NCBI GenBank assembly: GCA_947259185.1
Contig: CAMYKT010000007.1
Coordinates: 1-64,000, forward strand
Length of the DNA stretch: 64,000 bases
DNA from: an uncultured Methanobacteriaceae archaeon
GTDB lineage: Archaea > Methanobacteriota > Methanobacteria > Methanobacteriales > Methanobacteriaceae
Direction of reading: 5' to 3'
Of this stretch, positions 1 through 9,241 are shown in pieces. Position numbers and translations under genes: made by a program. Every line of letters starts with the position of its first letter. Within the stretch, counting starts at the first letter, position 1. The notes under the pieces are model-generated. The model worked only from the letters and a program-made list of their open reading frames with translations, did not search any database and was not told where the DNA came from.

Positions 1-729
1 ACAGAGGTTAATAACCTGATTATTGAAGAGGATATGATCAAAGGGGTAAATATTAGCTCTAGGCAGGATGCTTCCTCAGATTTTGAAAAAACCTCTACCT
101 TAAATTCAAATCAGGTTGTGCTTGCTGCAGGTGCAATTGAAACTGCCAGAATACTTCAAAAATCAGGCATTGAAGCAGGAAATTCTTTTTTCATGGATAC
201 CTTTGTTACAGTGGGGGGTATTTTAGAGGGGGTGGGCTTCAATGAAGAAGTAACCATGAATGCCCTTATTGAATGTGATAATTTTATTTTAGCTCCTCAT
301 TTTTCCACTTTTATCTCCCAAAAACTTAAAAAAAAGGGGGCAGATGATAGAGATATCCTGGGTTTAATGGTTAAAATTAAAGATGAATTTTCAGGCAGGG
401 TGACAACAGAAAGGGTAATCAAATACAATACTCTGCAGGATGTCAGATTTTTAGCAGAAGGATCCGCAGTAGCAGGATCTATTCTCTCAGCTGCAGGTGT
501 AAAACCAGACACCCTAATTTCAACTCATCCCCGGGGCGCACATCCGGGTGGAACTGCCCCTATTGGAAAAACAGTTGATGAAAATCTTGAAACTAAAATA
601 AAAGGTCTTTTTGTGGCTGATGCTAGTGTTCTTCCACTGGCCCCCGGCGCCCCTCCTATTTTGACCATAATTGCTCTGGCTAAAAGATTGGCGGGTTATC
701 TTATTGAAAACCAGCGCAATAAACTTTAA
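1..729 (+). CDS. GMC-family oxidoreductase, C-terminal part (5' end outside window)
   Basis: The reading frame is open from base 1, so the ATG at 34 is internal and the N-terminus lies outside the window. The visible part matches the C-terminal region of FAD-dependent glucose-methanol-choline oxidoreductases: a 'LAAGAIETARIL' segment typical of the FAD-binding domain, and near the end an H-P-x-G-x-x-x-P-G-G-T-A-P-I-G stretch followed by 'GLFVADASVLPLAPGAPP', the usual GMC C-terminal signature that closes over the flavin. The N-terminal dinucleotide-binding motif cannot be seen. Family assignment is firm; the substrate is unknown. A T-rich tract follows the stop, and the next gene (pyrI) is convergent. 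Confidence 0.85.
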   Translation, partial: TEVNNLIIEEDMIKGVNISSRQDASSDFEKTSTLNSNQVVLAAGAIETARILQKSGIEAGNSFFMDTFVTVGGILEGVGFNEEVTMNALIECDNFILAPHFSTFISQKLKKKGADDRDILGLMVKIKDEFSGRVTTERVIKYNTLQDVRFLAEGSAVAGSILSAAGVKPDTLISTHPRGAHPGGTAPIGKTVDENLETKIKGLFVADASVLPLAPGAPPILTIIALAKRLAGYLIENQRNKL

Positions 730-801
730 ATGATAGCCTATGAACATAGAAACTTATCAAATTAATAAAAAAAATATATTTTTTTAAAGATTTCCAATAC
801 T

Positions 802-1266
802 TTAGAACTGGGATTCAATCTCATTTTCTTCTACAATTCTCTCACAATAGTGACACCTTAAAATAACCGGCTGTTTTTTTATAACATAAAAACGCTTTGT
901 AACCGGCTCACTGGTGTTGGTGATGCAATTAGGGTTTGGGCAATTTAATAACCCTTTTATTTCATTTAAAAGTTGAATTTTCCCTTTCTCTACTATTTCA
1001 TAATCTCTAATAATGTTTATGGTAGCATTAGGGGCAATAAGTGCTATTTGATCTACTTCGCTGGAATAAAGCTCCCTGTTTTCAATTTTTACTATGTCTT
1101 TACTTCCCATATTTGGTGAAAGTACATTTATGGCAATGGTCACCTTACTTTTTTTATCAGGCAAATTCAGTATTCTCAATACATTAAGTGCCTTATTGGC
1201 AGTAATGTGATCAATTACAGTCCCATTTTTGATGGGCTTAACCTTCATCTCCTTTGGCTTTTTCAT
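802..1266 (-). CDS. pyrI: Aspartate carbamoyltransferase regulatory chain
   Basis: PyrI is the regulatory chain of aspartate transcarbamylase, the committed step of pyrimidine synthesis; it binds nucleotide effectors and holds the catalytic trimers together. The 154-residue product has the allosteric domain opening 'KNGTVIDHI' and a C-terminal zinc site with four cysteines in two pairs (C-P-N-P-N-C and C-H-Y-C), all as in the E. coli family member of about 153 residues. I chose the ATG at 1266 because GGGGCG lies just upstream on the minus strand; the ATG at 1278 has no such site and would add four residues. The catalytic subunit gene pyrB is not in the window. Confidence 0.95.
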   Translation of the reverse strand: MKKPKEMKVKPIKNGTVIDHITANKALNVLRILNLPDKKSKVTIAINVLSPNMGSKDIVKIENRELYSSEVDQIALIAPNATINIIRDYEIVEKGKIQLLNEIKGLLNCPNPNCITNTSEPVTKRFYVIKKQPVILRCHYCERIVEENEIESQF

Positions 1267-1499
1267 AGTTCGCCCCATTAAATTTCTAAAATATTATATG
1301 ACTATATCGTACTGATTCCATATAAAATTTATTTTATAATAAACTTACTAATAAGGAACTATTTTTAAATTTAAACCATAATGAACGTTATTTTAATTAA
1401 AAATTCCTTTGAAATTTAGATATTAATGAATGGAATAATTTATTAAGAATATCATCTTCGGATTTTGGAAAAAAATGAGATTAAATAAGTTTTAAATTT

Positions 1500-1538
1500 T
1501 AAAAAAAAAAGAGGAGTAATCTAATTTTTAGATTACTC
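1500..1538 (-). terminator. Hairpin plus T-run terminator of secD
   Basis: A perfect 11-bp inverted repeat (arms 1514-1524 and 1528-1538, three-base loop) is followed on the minus strand by a run of about ten T (1501-1510). The 5' arm of the hairpin includes bases of the secD stop codon at 1537-1539. It looks like a bacterial-style intrinsic terminator. Confidence 0.8.
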
Positions 1539-2766
1539 ACTTTTGACCTTTGATATCCATCATGGTTTCAATGAATTTTGCATATACCGGCCGGGTAATC
1601 AGTATTCCCATTACAACACCAATTATGGTAGTGAATGCAAATCCAGACAGGACTCCAATACCAGTATAACCTCGGGAAAACCCTACATAGGCTAGAGGTA
1701 ACATGGCAGCAATTAAAGTACTGGCTGCAGCAAAAATAATAAAGAATGCATTCTTGATTTTCATACGTGTTCCAGAACTTCTTCTTTCTTTCACTTTACT
1801 GCCTTTGAGTACCTCGTCAGTGATAATTATCTGATCATCAACACCAGTACCCACTGCAGCGATGATACCTGCCAGGGCAGCTAGATCCATGTTCCAACGG
1901 ATGATAGATGCAAATCCCAGTATCAATATCACCTCAGCTAAAACAGTGAACATGATAGGTATTACCAGTATAGGGGCCCTATATCTGATGAGTATAATGG
2001 CAGATATGACTATAACTGCCAGTAAACCTGCTATTAAAGCTCCCTGCACAAACTCTTCTCCCAACTCAGCAGAAACACTACTAACTCCCACAATCTTAAC
2101 TTGAACTGGAAGAGCACCAGATTGTAAAACGGTCTGGATTTCTTTGGCCTTAATTTCAGCCTGTTCCCTGGTAGGCTCAGTTCCAGTTATCTGAACTTCA
2201 GTAGAAGCAGTACCTGTTGCCAGGCCAGGATCTAACTCTGGTGAGGATATTAATTCATCATCAAGGTACATGTCCACTGGTTGTCCTGCTTTTCCCCGGG
2301 CAATTTCTGCAAATTCACGTGCACCTTCGGTGGATATTTTAAATGGTACAGACCATTGGGTCCCTGTAATTTGGTAAGGTTGCACATTTACAATATCGGT
2401 ACCTCTTAAAGCAGTTTGATTATCAATTTTTGCTTCGAATTTTCCTGGAGATCCTATAATCTCTGATACCTCATTGGGCTGAACCCCGGCAATTTCTACC
2501 AGAACATTTTGGTTCCCACTGGCTCGGACTATAACATCCCTCACTCCAAAAATATTTAAACGTCTGTCCAGAACACTGGTCACAGTATTCATGGTGGCAG
2601 TATCCACCGGTTCTTCTAATTCTATCTGGATTAATGATCCTCCTTTCAGGTCCAGACCCTGCTGGATACCTAAAGTGGATATGGCAAATAAACTTCCAAT
2701 AACCAGGATTATGAATATAATTACCCGGCGATCTTTAATAAATTCTGAAAATCCTTTATTCTTCAT
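1537..2766 (-). CDS. secD: Protein-export membrane protein SecD
   Basis: SecD and SecF form a membrane complex that uses ion motive force to assist Sec-dependent translocation. The 409-residue product has one N-terminal membrane segment (about residues 14-33), the family motif 'GLDLKGGSLIQIEL' at the start of the extracellular domain (37-50), a large extracellular region, and five C-terminal membrane segments from about residue 240. The acidic motif 'GTGVDDQIIITDEV' (306-319) is the conserved proton-relay element. The start overlaps the secF stop by four bases (ATGA), indicating translational coupling, and has its own GGAGG. As is usual in euryarchaea, SecA is not expected. Confidence 0.95.
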   Translation of the reverse strand: MKNKGFSEFIKDRRVIIFIILVIGSLFAISTLGIQQGLDLKGGSLIQIELEEPVDTATMNTVTSVLDRRLNIFGVRDVIVRASGNQNVLVEIAGVQPNEVSEIIGSPGKFEAKIDNQTALRGTDIVNVQPYQITGTQWSVPFKISTEGAREFAEIARGKAGQPVDMYLDDELISSPELDPGLATGTASTEVQITGTEPTREQAEIKAKEIQTVLQSGALPVQVKIVGVSSVSAELGEEFVQGALIAGLLAVIVISAIILIRYRAPILVIPIMFTVLAEVILILGFASIIRWNMDLAALAGIIAAVGTGVDDQIIITDEVLKGSKVKERRSSGTRMKIKNAFFIIFAAASTLIAAMLPLAYVGFSRGYTGIGVLSGFAFTTIIGVVMGILITRPVYAKFIETMMDIKGQK

Positions 2767-3599
2767 CTTCGAACCTCCAGATACCAGCGCAGTATTCCTA
2801 AATTCATAAGCCAGGTGATGAAAATATCAGCAGTCAGACCAATTATCAATACCGCGGCTATGTTACTCAATACATCTGCTTGAGGAATAAAAACTATTGT
2901 AACTATGTATAAAGATGCCATTGCAGCAATAGCAGTTATAGACATAGTTAAACCAGTTTTAATTGCATCAATGGATCTTTCAGTTACCGTACCTTTTTTT
3001 TGTTTAATCAATCTGGTGGTGAGCAGTATGTCGGTATCCACACTAAAACCAATAAGCATTAGCAGTGCTCCTACTGATGCAATGGATAGAGGTATACCAA
3101 ATAAGGACATTCCTCCCACTGCTATTATTATATCCGAAAGCCCCGCCAGAATAACTGCCATGGAAGGGACGAAAGTTCTAAATATGATAAATACTGTGAT
3201 GGACATGAATAAAAAAGCAAATAACAATGCCCAGTAAACTTGATTTAGAGCTTCTTCTCCTAAAACAGGTCCTATAGATTTAAAACTACTAATTGTTGCT
3301 TTACCTTGAAGAATATTTGTTAAGGTAACTACATCTGTATCAGTCCCAATTTCAATGGAAGCTTCTTCAGAATTAATGGATGATACTTTTACTTCATTAA
3401 TATCAAGACCTTCCTTTATCACTGATTCTAATTCACTTGCTGAAATAGGGGTTTCTAAATTTAAATCTACTATAGATCCTCCTTTTAGATCAATCCCCTG
3501 ATCTAAACCATTAAATGCAATTAATAGTAAGGCAATTATTACTATGGCCACCGGGATTGCAATTAATGGCTTGTAATTTTCTAAAATCCGTTCTATCAT
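2763..3599 (-). CDS. secF: Protein-export membrane protein SecF
   Basis: SecF is the partner of SecD in the auxiliary translocase complex. The 278-residue product has an N-terminal membrane segment, the shared motif 'GIDLKGGSIVDLNL' and a C-terminal bundle of five membrane segments containing 'IGFSVDTDILLTTRL', the counterpart of the SecD acidic motif. The order secF then secD is the reverse of the usual bacterial order. The start at 3599 is supported by GGTGAT six bases upstream; a further ATG at 3623 would add eight residues and lacks a good site. Confidence 0.93.
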   Translation of the reverse strand: MIERILENYKPLIAIPVAIVIIALLLIAFNGLDQGIDLKGGSIVDLNLETPISASELESVIKEGLDINEVKVSSINSEEASIEIGTDTDVVTLTNILQGKATISSFKSIGPVLGEEALNQVYWALLFAFLFMSITVFIIFRTFVPSMAVILAGLSDIIIAVGGMSLFGIPLSIASVGALLMLIGFSVDTDILLTTRLIKQKKGTVTERSIDAIKTGLTMSITAIAAMASLYIVTIVFIPQADVLSNIAAVLIIGLTADIFITWLMNLGILRWYLEVRR

Positions 3600-3655
3600 T
3601 GAATCACCGTTTTTAGATCCCATTTTTTTTGTTTGGATTTTTCTGGTTGTTATTG

Positions 3656-4150
3656 TTAAATTCCATAAATTTTAAGGTCTAATTCTTCAATTTTTTTCCG
3701 GGTATCTTCTTTTATTTCATTTATTTCTTTACCACCGGTTTTTATAATTAAGAAATTAACCATTCGAGAACCTCTGGCTTTTATTTTTTCCTGCATTCTT
3801 TTGATAACAGTGCTTCCACCTTGACTACCCATAGTAGTAAACAGGATCACATCTTTGCCTTGAAAATCGCAATTGTCAATTAAACTCAGCATGGCCGGAG
3901 CAGGTTTACCTGCCCAGGTAGGGGAACCAATATATATTAAACCATACTCACTAAGATCTATATTTTCAGGACTAATTTTAGTTTTATTTTCCCTTAAAGC
4001 ATCAATTGAAGCATTCAAATAGTTAAAAAAACTAGATCTGTCTTTCAAATCTTTTATTTCTACTATATCTGCTGAAAGTTCCTGAGCAATAGTTTCAGCT
4101 ACTGAAGCAGTTTTTCTACTTCGGGAATAGTACAAGACAACCGTTTTCAT
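3656..4150 (-). CDS. Flavodoxin-family protein
   Basis: The 164-residue protein has the flavodoxin fold. The N-terminal 'VVLYYSRSRKTASVAETIAQ' carries the FMN phosphate-binding loop, and 'YIGSPTWAGKPAPAM' is the typical second FMN loop. 'TTMGSQGGST' fits the third. It probably binds FMN and carries electrons in the cytoplasm; the partner cannot be read from the sequence. A GGGTG site precedes the ATG. It lies 56 bp upstream of secF on the same strand and may be co-transcribed with it, but no functional link is evident. Confidence 0.85.
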   Translation of the reverse strand: MKTVVLYYSRSRKTASVAETIAQELSADIVEIKDLKDRSSFFNYLNASIDALRENKTKISPENIDLSEYGLIYIGSPTWAGKPAPAMLSLIDNCDFQGKDVILFTTMGSQGGSTVIKRMQEKIKARGSRMVNFLIIKTGGKEINEIKEDTRKKIEELDLKIYGI

Positions 4151-4307
4151 TTAAAACACCCATTATCCTTATTCTTTATTAAATATAATAAATTTCATTT
4201 TCAAAAATTATTAAAACATATTATTTGAGTTATCATTAAGTTTTTGATTTTTTATAATACATATACTTATTTGATGCCTTTAAGTGGTGCAGAAATTAAG
4301 AATAAAT

Positions 4308-4348
4308 AAAAATTTTATAAAAAAATAAGTCAGGGATATCTCCTCCCT
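4308..4348 (-). terminator. Probable terminator of argC
   Basis: On the minus strand an AGGGA/TCCCT inverted repeat (4344-4348 and 4332-4336) is followed by T-rich sequence (about 4309-4328). It lies about 30 bp beyond the argC stop. The stem is only 5 bp, so the T tract may be the real signal. Confidence 0.5.
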
Positions 4349-4379
4349 TAATTTCCACATTTTTTACCTGAAAAATCAA

Positions 4380-5390
4380 TTAAGGGTGCATACCATAAAT
4401 ATCCAGGGATTCTTTCTCATCAAATCCGCACATTAAATTCATGTTATGTACTGCCTGCCCTGATGCACCTTTTACCAGATTATCAATGGCAGATATAATT
4501 ACTGCTCTTCCATGCTGATCAATCTGGAAAGAACCTACATGGGCGTAATTTGAACCCCTAACTGCACTTAAAGCGGGTATTTCTCCTTCTTCCAGTATTC
4601 TAACAAATGGTTCTTTCTGGAAATACTTCTGGTAAATTAATTCCAGCTCTGAACTACTAATCTCTTCAGTTAAAAAGGTATGCACTGTGGTTAAAATACC
4701 TCTGATTACTGGAACCAGATGGGGAGTAAAAGAAACTTTCACCGGAGATATTTTGCTAAGCTCCTGTTCAATTTCTGGCATGTGACGGTGGGTAATAATA
4801 GCATAGGGAGTTACATTATCACTGCAATTAGGATAATGGGTAACTGAGGTTGGATTTATACCGGCACCACTGACCCCTGTTTTAGAGTCTATTATTACAT
4901 TTCTCACGATTTTTTCCTTTGCAAGGGGTAAAGTAGCCATCAGAGCCCCTGTAGGGAAGCATCCTGGGTTAGCAACCAGATTAGCTTTTTTTATTTCCTC
5001 CCGGTAAATCTCAGGTAGCCCATAAACTGCATCTAGAGGGTTTTCATGAGAAAAACCATACCATTTTTCATATGTTTCCACATCATCGAAGCGATAATCT
5101 CCACTTAAATCAATAACCCGGATTCCATTTTCCAAAATTTCAGGAACCAATTTCATTGATGCTCCATGAGGGGTTGCAGTAAAAATTAGATCTGCGTCAA
5201 TAGCACCTGCTTCCATATCTTTGAATACTAAATCACTGTCCCTTAAATGGGGATGTATCTTTTTAACAGGGGTTTCATTATATTGACGTGAAGTTACGGC
5301 TACAATTTCAACCTGTGGATGATTTTGTAAGAATCTAAGAAGTTCGCCTCCGGTGTAACCACTTGCACCAATAATACCTACTTTTAACAT
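4380..5390 (-). CDS. argC: N-acetyl-gamma-glutamyl-phosphate reductase
   Basis: ArgC reduces N-acetyl-glutamyl phosphate to the semialdehyde with NADPH, the third step of arginine (ornithine) synthesis. The 336-residue protein has the N-terminal NADP-binding motif 'GIIGASGYTGGELLR' (5-19) and the catalytic cysteine C144 in 'NPGCFPTGAL'. The conserved 'THRHMPEIEQEL' region is also present. Length is normal. The ATG has GGTGA nine bases upstream. It stands alone, with about 230 bp on the 3' side and 190 bp on the 5' side. Confidence 0.96.
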   Translation of the reverse strand: MLKVGIIGASGYTGGELLRFLQNHPQVEIVAVTSRQYNETPVKKIHPHLRDSDLVFKDMEAGAIDADLIFTATPHGASMKLVPEILENGIRVIDLSGDYRFDDVETYEKWYGFSHENPLDAVYGLPEIYREEIKKANLVANPGCFPTGALMATLPLAKEKIVRNVIIDSKTGVSGAGINPTSVTHYPNCSDNVTPYAIITHRHMPEIEQELSKISPVKVSFTPHLVPVIRGILTTVHTFLTEEISSSELELIYQKYFQKEPFVRILEEGEIPALSAVRGSNYAHVGSFQIDQHGRAVIISAIDNLVKGASGQAVHNMNLMCGFDEKESLDIYGMHP

Positions 5391-5584
5391 TTTTTCACCA
5401 GATTAAATTATATTTTAGTATATAATTAAAGATATCATTTTATAGATATGTTATTTTAAAATAAAAAAATTCACATATTCTCTATTTATAAAAAAGAGAT
5501 AAATATTTTTATACTTTAAATTATTATTAATATAAGAAAATTTAACCTCAATGATGGGGTATTTCCATAGAATATTTCTATTTA

Positions 5585-6040
5585 TTAACAATTTTTAAAT
5601 GCTTTTTCATCGAATTCCATTTCCTTTATCTTTTTTATGATTTTACAGGAACTATCAAGCGTGGCTTGTCTATATTTATTTACTCTTGTTACGATACAAT
5701 CAAGACCTCTTTTTTCAAGGGATTTCTCCAAATCAAGTATACTGAACTTTTGATCTGGGCCTATAGCAATTATATCTGGCTTAATTTTTTCTACTATTTC
5801 AAACATATCGGTTTCGCTGCCCAAATAAGCTTCATCCACGGGCTTTAACATTTTCACTACTTCCAACCTCTGGGTTTCACTTACAATAGGCACTCTTTTT
5901 TTGGAGCGAACAGTGGAATCTCTAGCCAGTACCACCACCAGTCTGGTGCTCTCTCCCCCTAATTTTTTCGCTTCTTTTAAGAATAAACCATGACCAGGGT
6001 GTATAATATCAAAAGTACCTGTAGCCATCACTGTCTTCAT
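5585..6040 (-). CDS. ribL: Archaeal FAD synthase (RibL type)
   Basis: RibL, characterised as MJ1179 of Methanocaldococcus, transfers AMP from ATP to FMN to make FAD. The 151-residue product is a nucleotidyltransferase of the cytidylyltransferase superfamily: 'TGTFDIIHPGHGLFL' holds the nucleotide-binding HxGH motif, and 'PIVSETQRLEVVKMLKPVDEAYLGS' and 'IIAIGPDQKF' match the family. The C-terminal region has two cysteines ('SSCKIIKKIK' and the terminal 'KNC'). The ATG at 6040 has a strong GGTGA five bases upstream; the frame stays open up to an ATG at 6145, which has no clear site, so a 35-residue extension is possible but less likely. It follows hisA. Confidence 0.88.
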   Translation of the reverse strand: MKTVMATGTFDIIHPGHGLFLKEAKKLGGESTRLVVVLARDSTVRSKKRVPIVSETQRLEVVKMLKPVDEAYLGSETDMFEIVEKIKPDIIAIGPDQKFSILDLEKSLEKRGLDCIVTRVNKYRQATLDSSCKIIKKIKEMEFDEKAFKNC

Positions 6041-6153
6041 ATCTTTCACCATCTTAAATGGAAATTCTTTACCTGTTAAATTAGATGTCCCAGCTTGAAT
6101 AACTGAGGATATTTTCTGGATAATTCTAATATAATTTAGTTCCATTAATAATT

Positions 6154-6888
6154 CTAATCCTGGAATTTCAAAGCTTCTTCAAAATCAATTTTTCCTTTGT
6201 AAAGGGCAGATCCAATTACTACTCCTTTTACTCGTGTTTTTCTTAACTTCTGGAGGTCATCTAAAGAGGTAATGCCTCCGGAGTATACCACCGGTATATT
6301 TACAGCATCTAATAAATTTACCAGTGGTTCCGTATAGAACCCCCCTAATAGCCCTTCCACATTTACATTGGTAAACAAGATGCTGCCTGCACCTTTGGAT
6401 TCCAATATTTTACCCAGTTCTGGTGCTGTTTGAGAGGTTTTTTCTCTCCATCCTTTAATAACCACCAGTGAGTCTTTACTGTCCAGTGCCACCATTATAC
6501 GATCTTTTCCATATTCTTTTGATAGGCTGGTAATTATTTCTGGGTTTTCAATGGCCATGGTCCCTAAAATCAGCCTTTCAACTCCGGAATCCAGCAACTT
6601 TTTAGCATATTCCTGATTTCTGATCCCTCCCCCTAATTGTATGGGTACTGAAACTTCTTTAAGAATTTCCTGCACAATTTTTAAATTGTCCTGGTTACCA
6701 AAGGCCCCATCCAGATCAATCACGTGAATAATTTCTGCTCCCAGTTCTTCCCAATTCTGAGCTACTTTTTGGGGATTCTCAATTATTATCTGTTCTGTAC
6801 CTGGTTTTCCCTGTACTAACTGAACGCACTTACCATTTTTAATATCCACCGCAGGCATGATTAACATTTTATCATCAGAAAATGACAT
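6154..6888 (-). CDS. hisA: Phosphoribosyl-formimino-AICAR phosphate isomerase (HisA)
   Basis: HisA isomerises ProFAR to PRFAR in histidine synthesis. The 244-residue beta/alpha barrel shows 'MPAVDIKNGKCVQLVQG' at the N-terminus with the catalytic Asp, 'HVIDLDGAFG' in the first half, 'PIQLGGGIRN' and 'VVYSGGITSLDDL' for the two phosphate-binding half-barrels, and 'VALDSKD' for the second catalytic Asp region. The ATG at 6888 is preceded by AAAGGTG; the ATG at 6903 would place that site inside the gene. No other his genes are adjacent. Confidence 0.95.
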   Translation of the reverse strand: MSFSDDKMLIMPAVDIKNGKCVQLVQGKPGTEQIIIENPQKVAQNWEELGAEIIHVIDLDGAFGNQDNLKIVQEILKEVSVPIQLGGGIRNQEYAKKLLDSGVERLILGTMAIENPEIITSLSKEYGKDRIMVALDSKDSLVVIKGWREKTSQTAPELGKILESKGAGSILFTNVNVEGLLGGFYTEPLVNLLDAVNIPVVYSGGITSLDDLQKLRKTRVKGVVIGSALYKGKIDFEEALKFQD

Positions 6889-7053
6889 TTTAACACCTTT
6901 CATTATATGATTTCAAATATTTTGTAAATTTGTTTCTTAGTTTATTCCAATCACAATTCTTTTAATTATAATTATTTAATGATGATATGGGTTTTTATAT
7001 GGATTATCTGTTTCATTAGAATCATAATCATCATTAGCTAGTTCATATTTGTA

Positions 7054-7986
7054 TCATAAATATGGTTTGATTTTTTTATTTCGTTTTACTTTAGGGTCCC
7101 AGTAAAGAATATAAACACCTAAAAGCATTAAACTACCAAAAATTATTTCTAAAATAGAAAATGATTCTCCTAATATTAGAAAAGCAGAAAATGATCCAAA
7201 AAGAGATGCTAAAGGAAAAATAGCACCTACCCTGCTGGATCCAATTTCCCTTAATGCAAAGTAAAGCACGATAAATGCCAGCGCAACACTGAAAATGGCA
7301 GTAAATAGGAGCACAGAAGGGACTATAATCTCAATACCTGTAAATAAAATGATTAAAAATAATAATAAGCCCCCAATTGAACTTTTAAGCGCTGATATTA
7401 AAATGAGGTCTCTTTTATTACTTAAAAATTTACTTAAAACAGTATCCACGCTCCAGGAAAAGGAAGCGCCTATTATAAGTAAACTCCCGATGAAATTTTG
7501 ATTTACAAATAATTCATCAAATTCTCCTTTAGTTGCTAAAACTATGGCCCCTAATACAATTAAAAAGATTCCAAAAACATCTTTTCTCTTCAAAATATCT
7601 TTAAAGATGATAAAACTCATAAAAATAATAAATAAAACTTCAGTATTTAATAAAAGAGAGGCATCAATGGCGGTGGTCTGTCTCAAACCATATAAGAATG
7701 CAATGGGGCCAATAACGGAACTGAAGATGGCAGTTAACAGGATGATGATATAATCTTTTTTAGAAATAAAAATCTCACTGTGAGAGTCATGATTAATAAA
7801 ATTGAGTATTCTTTCTTTTAATGGTGATAAACGTATTGCAAACAGAAACATACCTGCTATCAAATAGGTGAAAGCAGCAATAACCAGGGGATCCATTTCA
7901 TAGAGCATTATTTTATTAATAGGGCTGGATATTCCAAAAAAAAACATGGCCAGAATTCCGCTTATATACCCCCATATCCTCTTCAT
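7054..7986 (-). CDS. EamA/DMT-family transporter
   Basis: The 310-residue protein has about ten hydrophobic segments in two repeated halves, the arrangement of the drug/metabolite transporter superfamily with two EamA domains. The second half includes 'LLIIGASFSWSVDTVLSKFL', a typical EamA opening. The C-terminus is basic (K-R-N-K-K), as expected for a cytoplasmic tail. The start at 7986 is preceded by GGGAG; the upstream ATG at 8031 lacks a site. The substrate is unknown. Confidence 0.85.
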   Translation of the reverse strand: MKRIWGYISGILAMFFFGISSPINKIMLYEMDPLVIAAFTYLIAGMFLFAIRLSPLKERILNFINHDSHSEIFISKKDYIIILLTAIFSSVIGPIAFLYGLRQTTAIDASLLLNTEVLFIIFMSFIIFKDILKRKDVFGIFLIVLGAIVLATKGEFDELFVNQNFIGSLLIIGASFSWSVDTVLSKFLSNKRDLILISALKSSIGGLLLFLIILFTGIEIIVPSVLLFTAIFSVALAFIVLYFALREIGSSRVGAIFPLASLFGSFSAFLILGESFSILEIIFGSLMLLGVYILYWDPKVKRNKKIKPYL

Positions 7987-8154
7987 TATAAAACTCCCGG
8001 TCTGCCAGTATAAAAAATTTTTAATTAGCAATATTACTGATGATTTATTATGAGGATATACTTATCTCTAAGATTATAAATTAATTGATTAATAGCACTT
8101 TAGATATATTCTTCTGAAAATACTTTATAATTATTAAATATCCTGAGGTTCTAA

Positions 8155-8970
8155 ATGAGAAAAGTCGCCTTGAAGATTGCCTATATTGGATCCAATTTCA
8201 GCGGTTTCCAAAGACAGGCTGATGTACCCACGGTGGAAGGGGAGATTATTAAAGCCCTTCAGGAAATAGAACTTATAGAAACTCCTGATGACTCTGGTTT
8301 TTCCATAGCAGGAAGAACAGATAAGGGAGTTCATGCTCTGGGTAATGTGGTGGCCTTTAGAAGTGAAAATGAAATAAGAATCAATCAAATCAACAAGGCC
8401 TTACCTTCTGAAGTGCAGGTTATTGCAAAGGCACCAGTTCATTTTGGCTTCAGACCTAGATATGCTCTTAGAAGATACTATCGCTATATACTTGCTGATT
8501 TTGAAGGACTGGATATTGCTAAAATGCAAATAGCCTCAGAGTATATGGTAGGTACTCACAATTTCATTAATTTTTCAAAAAGAAGTGAAAGAAATCCCAT
8601 TAGAACTGTTGAAGTTATAAATATTTCTAAAAATGGAAAAACAATAATTATTGATGTGGTAGGGCAGAGTTTTCTCTGGAAAATGGTTAGAAAGATGATA
8701 ATGGCACTTTATCAATGTGGAAAAGGTGAAATTAATCCGAAAATGATTTTAAATTATCTGAATCCTGATTTTTCGCATGGTTTAAAGCCCATGCCTGCCT
8801 CTGGACTAATTTTAATGGATGTAGAATATAAAAACCTTAAATTTCTTTATGATAAATATGCTGTTGACTTATTTATTTCCACATTAAAGGAAGAATTTGA
8901 AGAAACATTTAATAAGGCTAAAGTAGAGCAATCCATGCTCCAGACCATGATTGAACTCCGGGACAAATAA
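8155..8970 (+). CDS. truA: tRNA pseudouridine synthase A
   Basis: TruA converts uridines at tRNA positions 38-40 to pseudouridine. The 271-residue protein has the catalytic aspartate D56 in 'AGRTDKGVHALGNVVAF' and the conserved 'RRYYRYIL' and 'FLWKMVRKM' segments. Length matches archaeal TruA. GAGGTT lies upstream of the ATG. It is divergent from the DMT permease. Confidence 0.95.
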   Translation: MRKVALKIAYIGSNFSGFQRQADVPTVEGEIIKALQEIELIETPDDSGFSIAGRTDKGVHALGNVVAFRSENEIRINQINKALPSEVQVIAKAPVHFGFRPRYALRRYYRYILADFEGLDIAKMQIASEYMVGTHNFINFSKRSERNPIRTVEVINISKNGKTIIIDVVGQSFLWKMVRKMIMALYQCGKGEINPKMILNYLNPDFSHGLKPMPASGLILMDVEYKNLKFLYDKYAVDLFISTLKEEFEETFNKAKVEQSMLQTMIELRDK

Positions 8971-9158
8971 ATAATTCCTAAGTTTAGTTATGGCAGGTAC
9001 CCAAAAAACTTCACGGGCCTTTTTTAATACTATCATGGTCTAAATATTCTTTTGTGGGTGTATTAGGTCGAATACATTGAAATTACTTATGAGTTGATTA
9101 ATAAAAAAATTATTTCAATCCTTAGAAAAATGATAAATAATTTCCTGAACAATTTAAA

Positions 9159-9207
9159 TAATAGAATAGGTCTTCTGGCTTAATTTAATTATTCTATTAG
9201 ATGGAGG
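9159..9207 (+). promoter_or_regulatory. Inverted repeat with displaced GGAGG upstream of the DUF460 gene
   Basis: A perfect 10-bp inverted repeat (TAATAGAATA at 9159-9168 and TATTCTATTA at 9190-9199) sits just before GGAGG at 9203-9207. The first usable in-frame start of the next gene is 35 bases further on, at 9242, because an in-frame TAA lies at 9212-9214. A 16-codon reading frame (ATG 9201, stop 9249-9251) overlaps that start. Confidence 0.4.
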
Positions 9208-9241
9208 AAATTAACTGTTATACAATAATAATTTTTCTAAA

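Noticed and set aside
6041..6145. 35-residue N-terminal extension of ribL
   Set aside because: The ATG at 6145 has no clear ribosome binding site, whereas the ATG at 6040 has GGTGA at ideal spacing and matches the family's start.
9130..9180. Possible C/D box guide RNA (ATGATAA ... CTGA)
   Set aside because: The C box is imperfect, no good D box follows at the right distance and no terminal stem exists.
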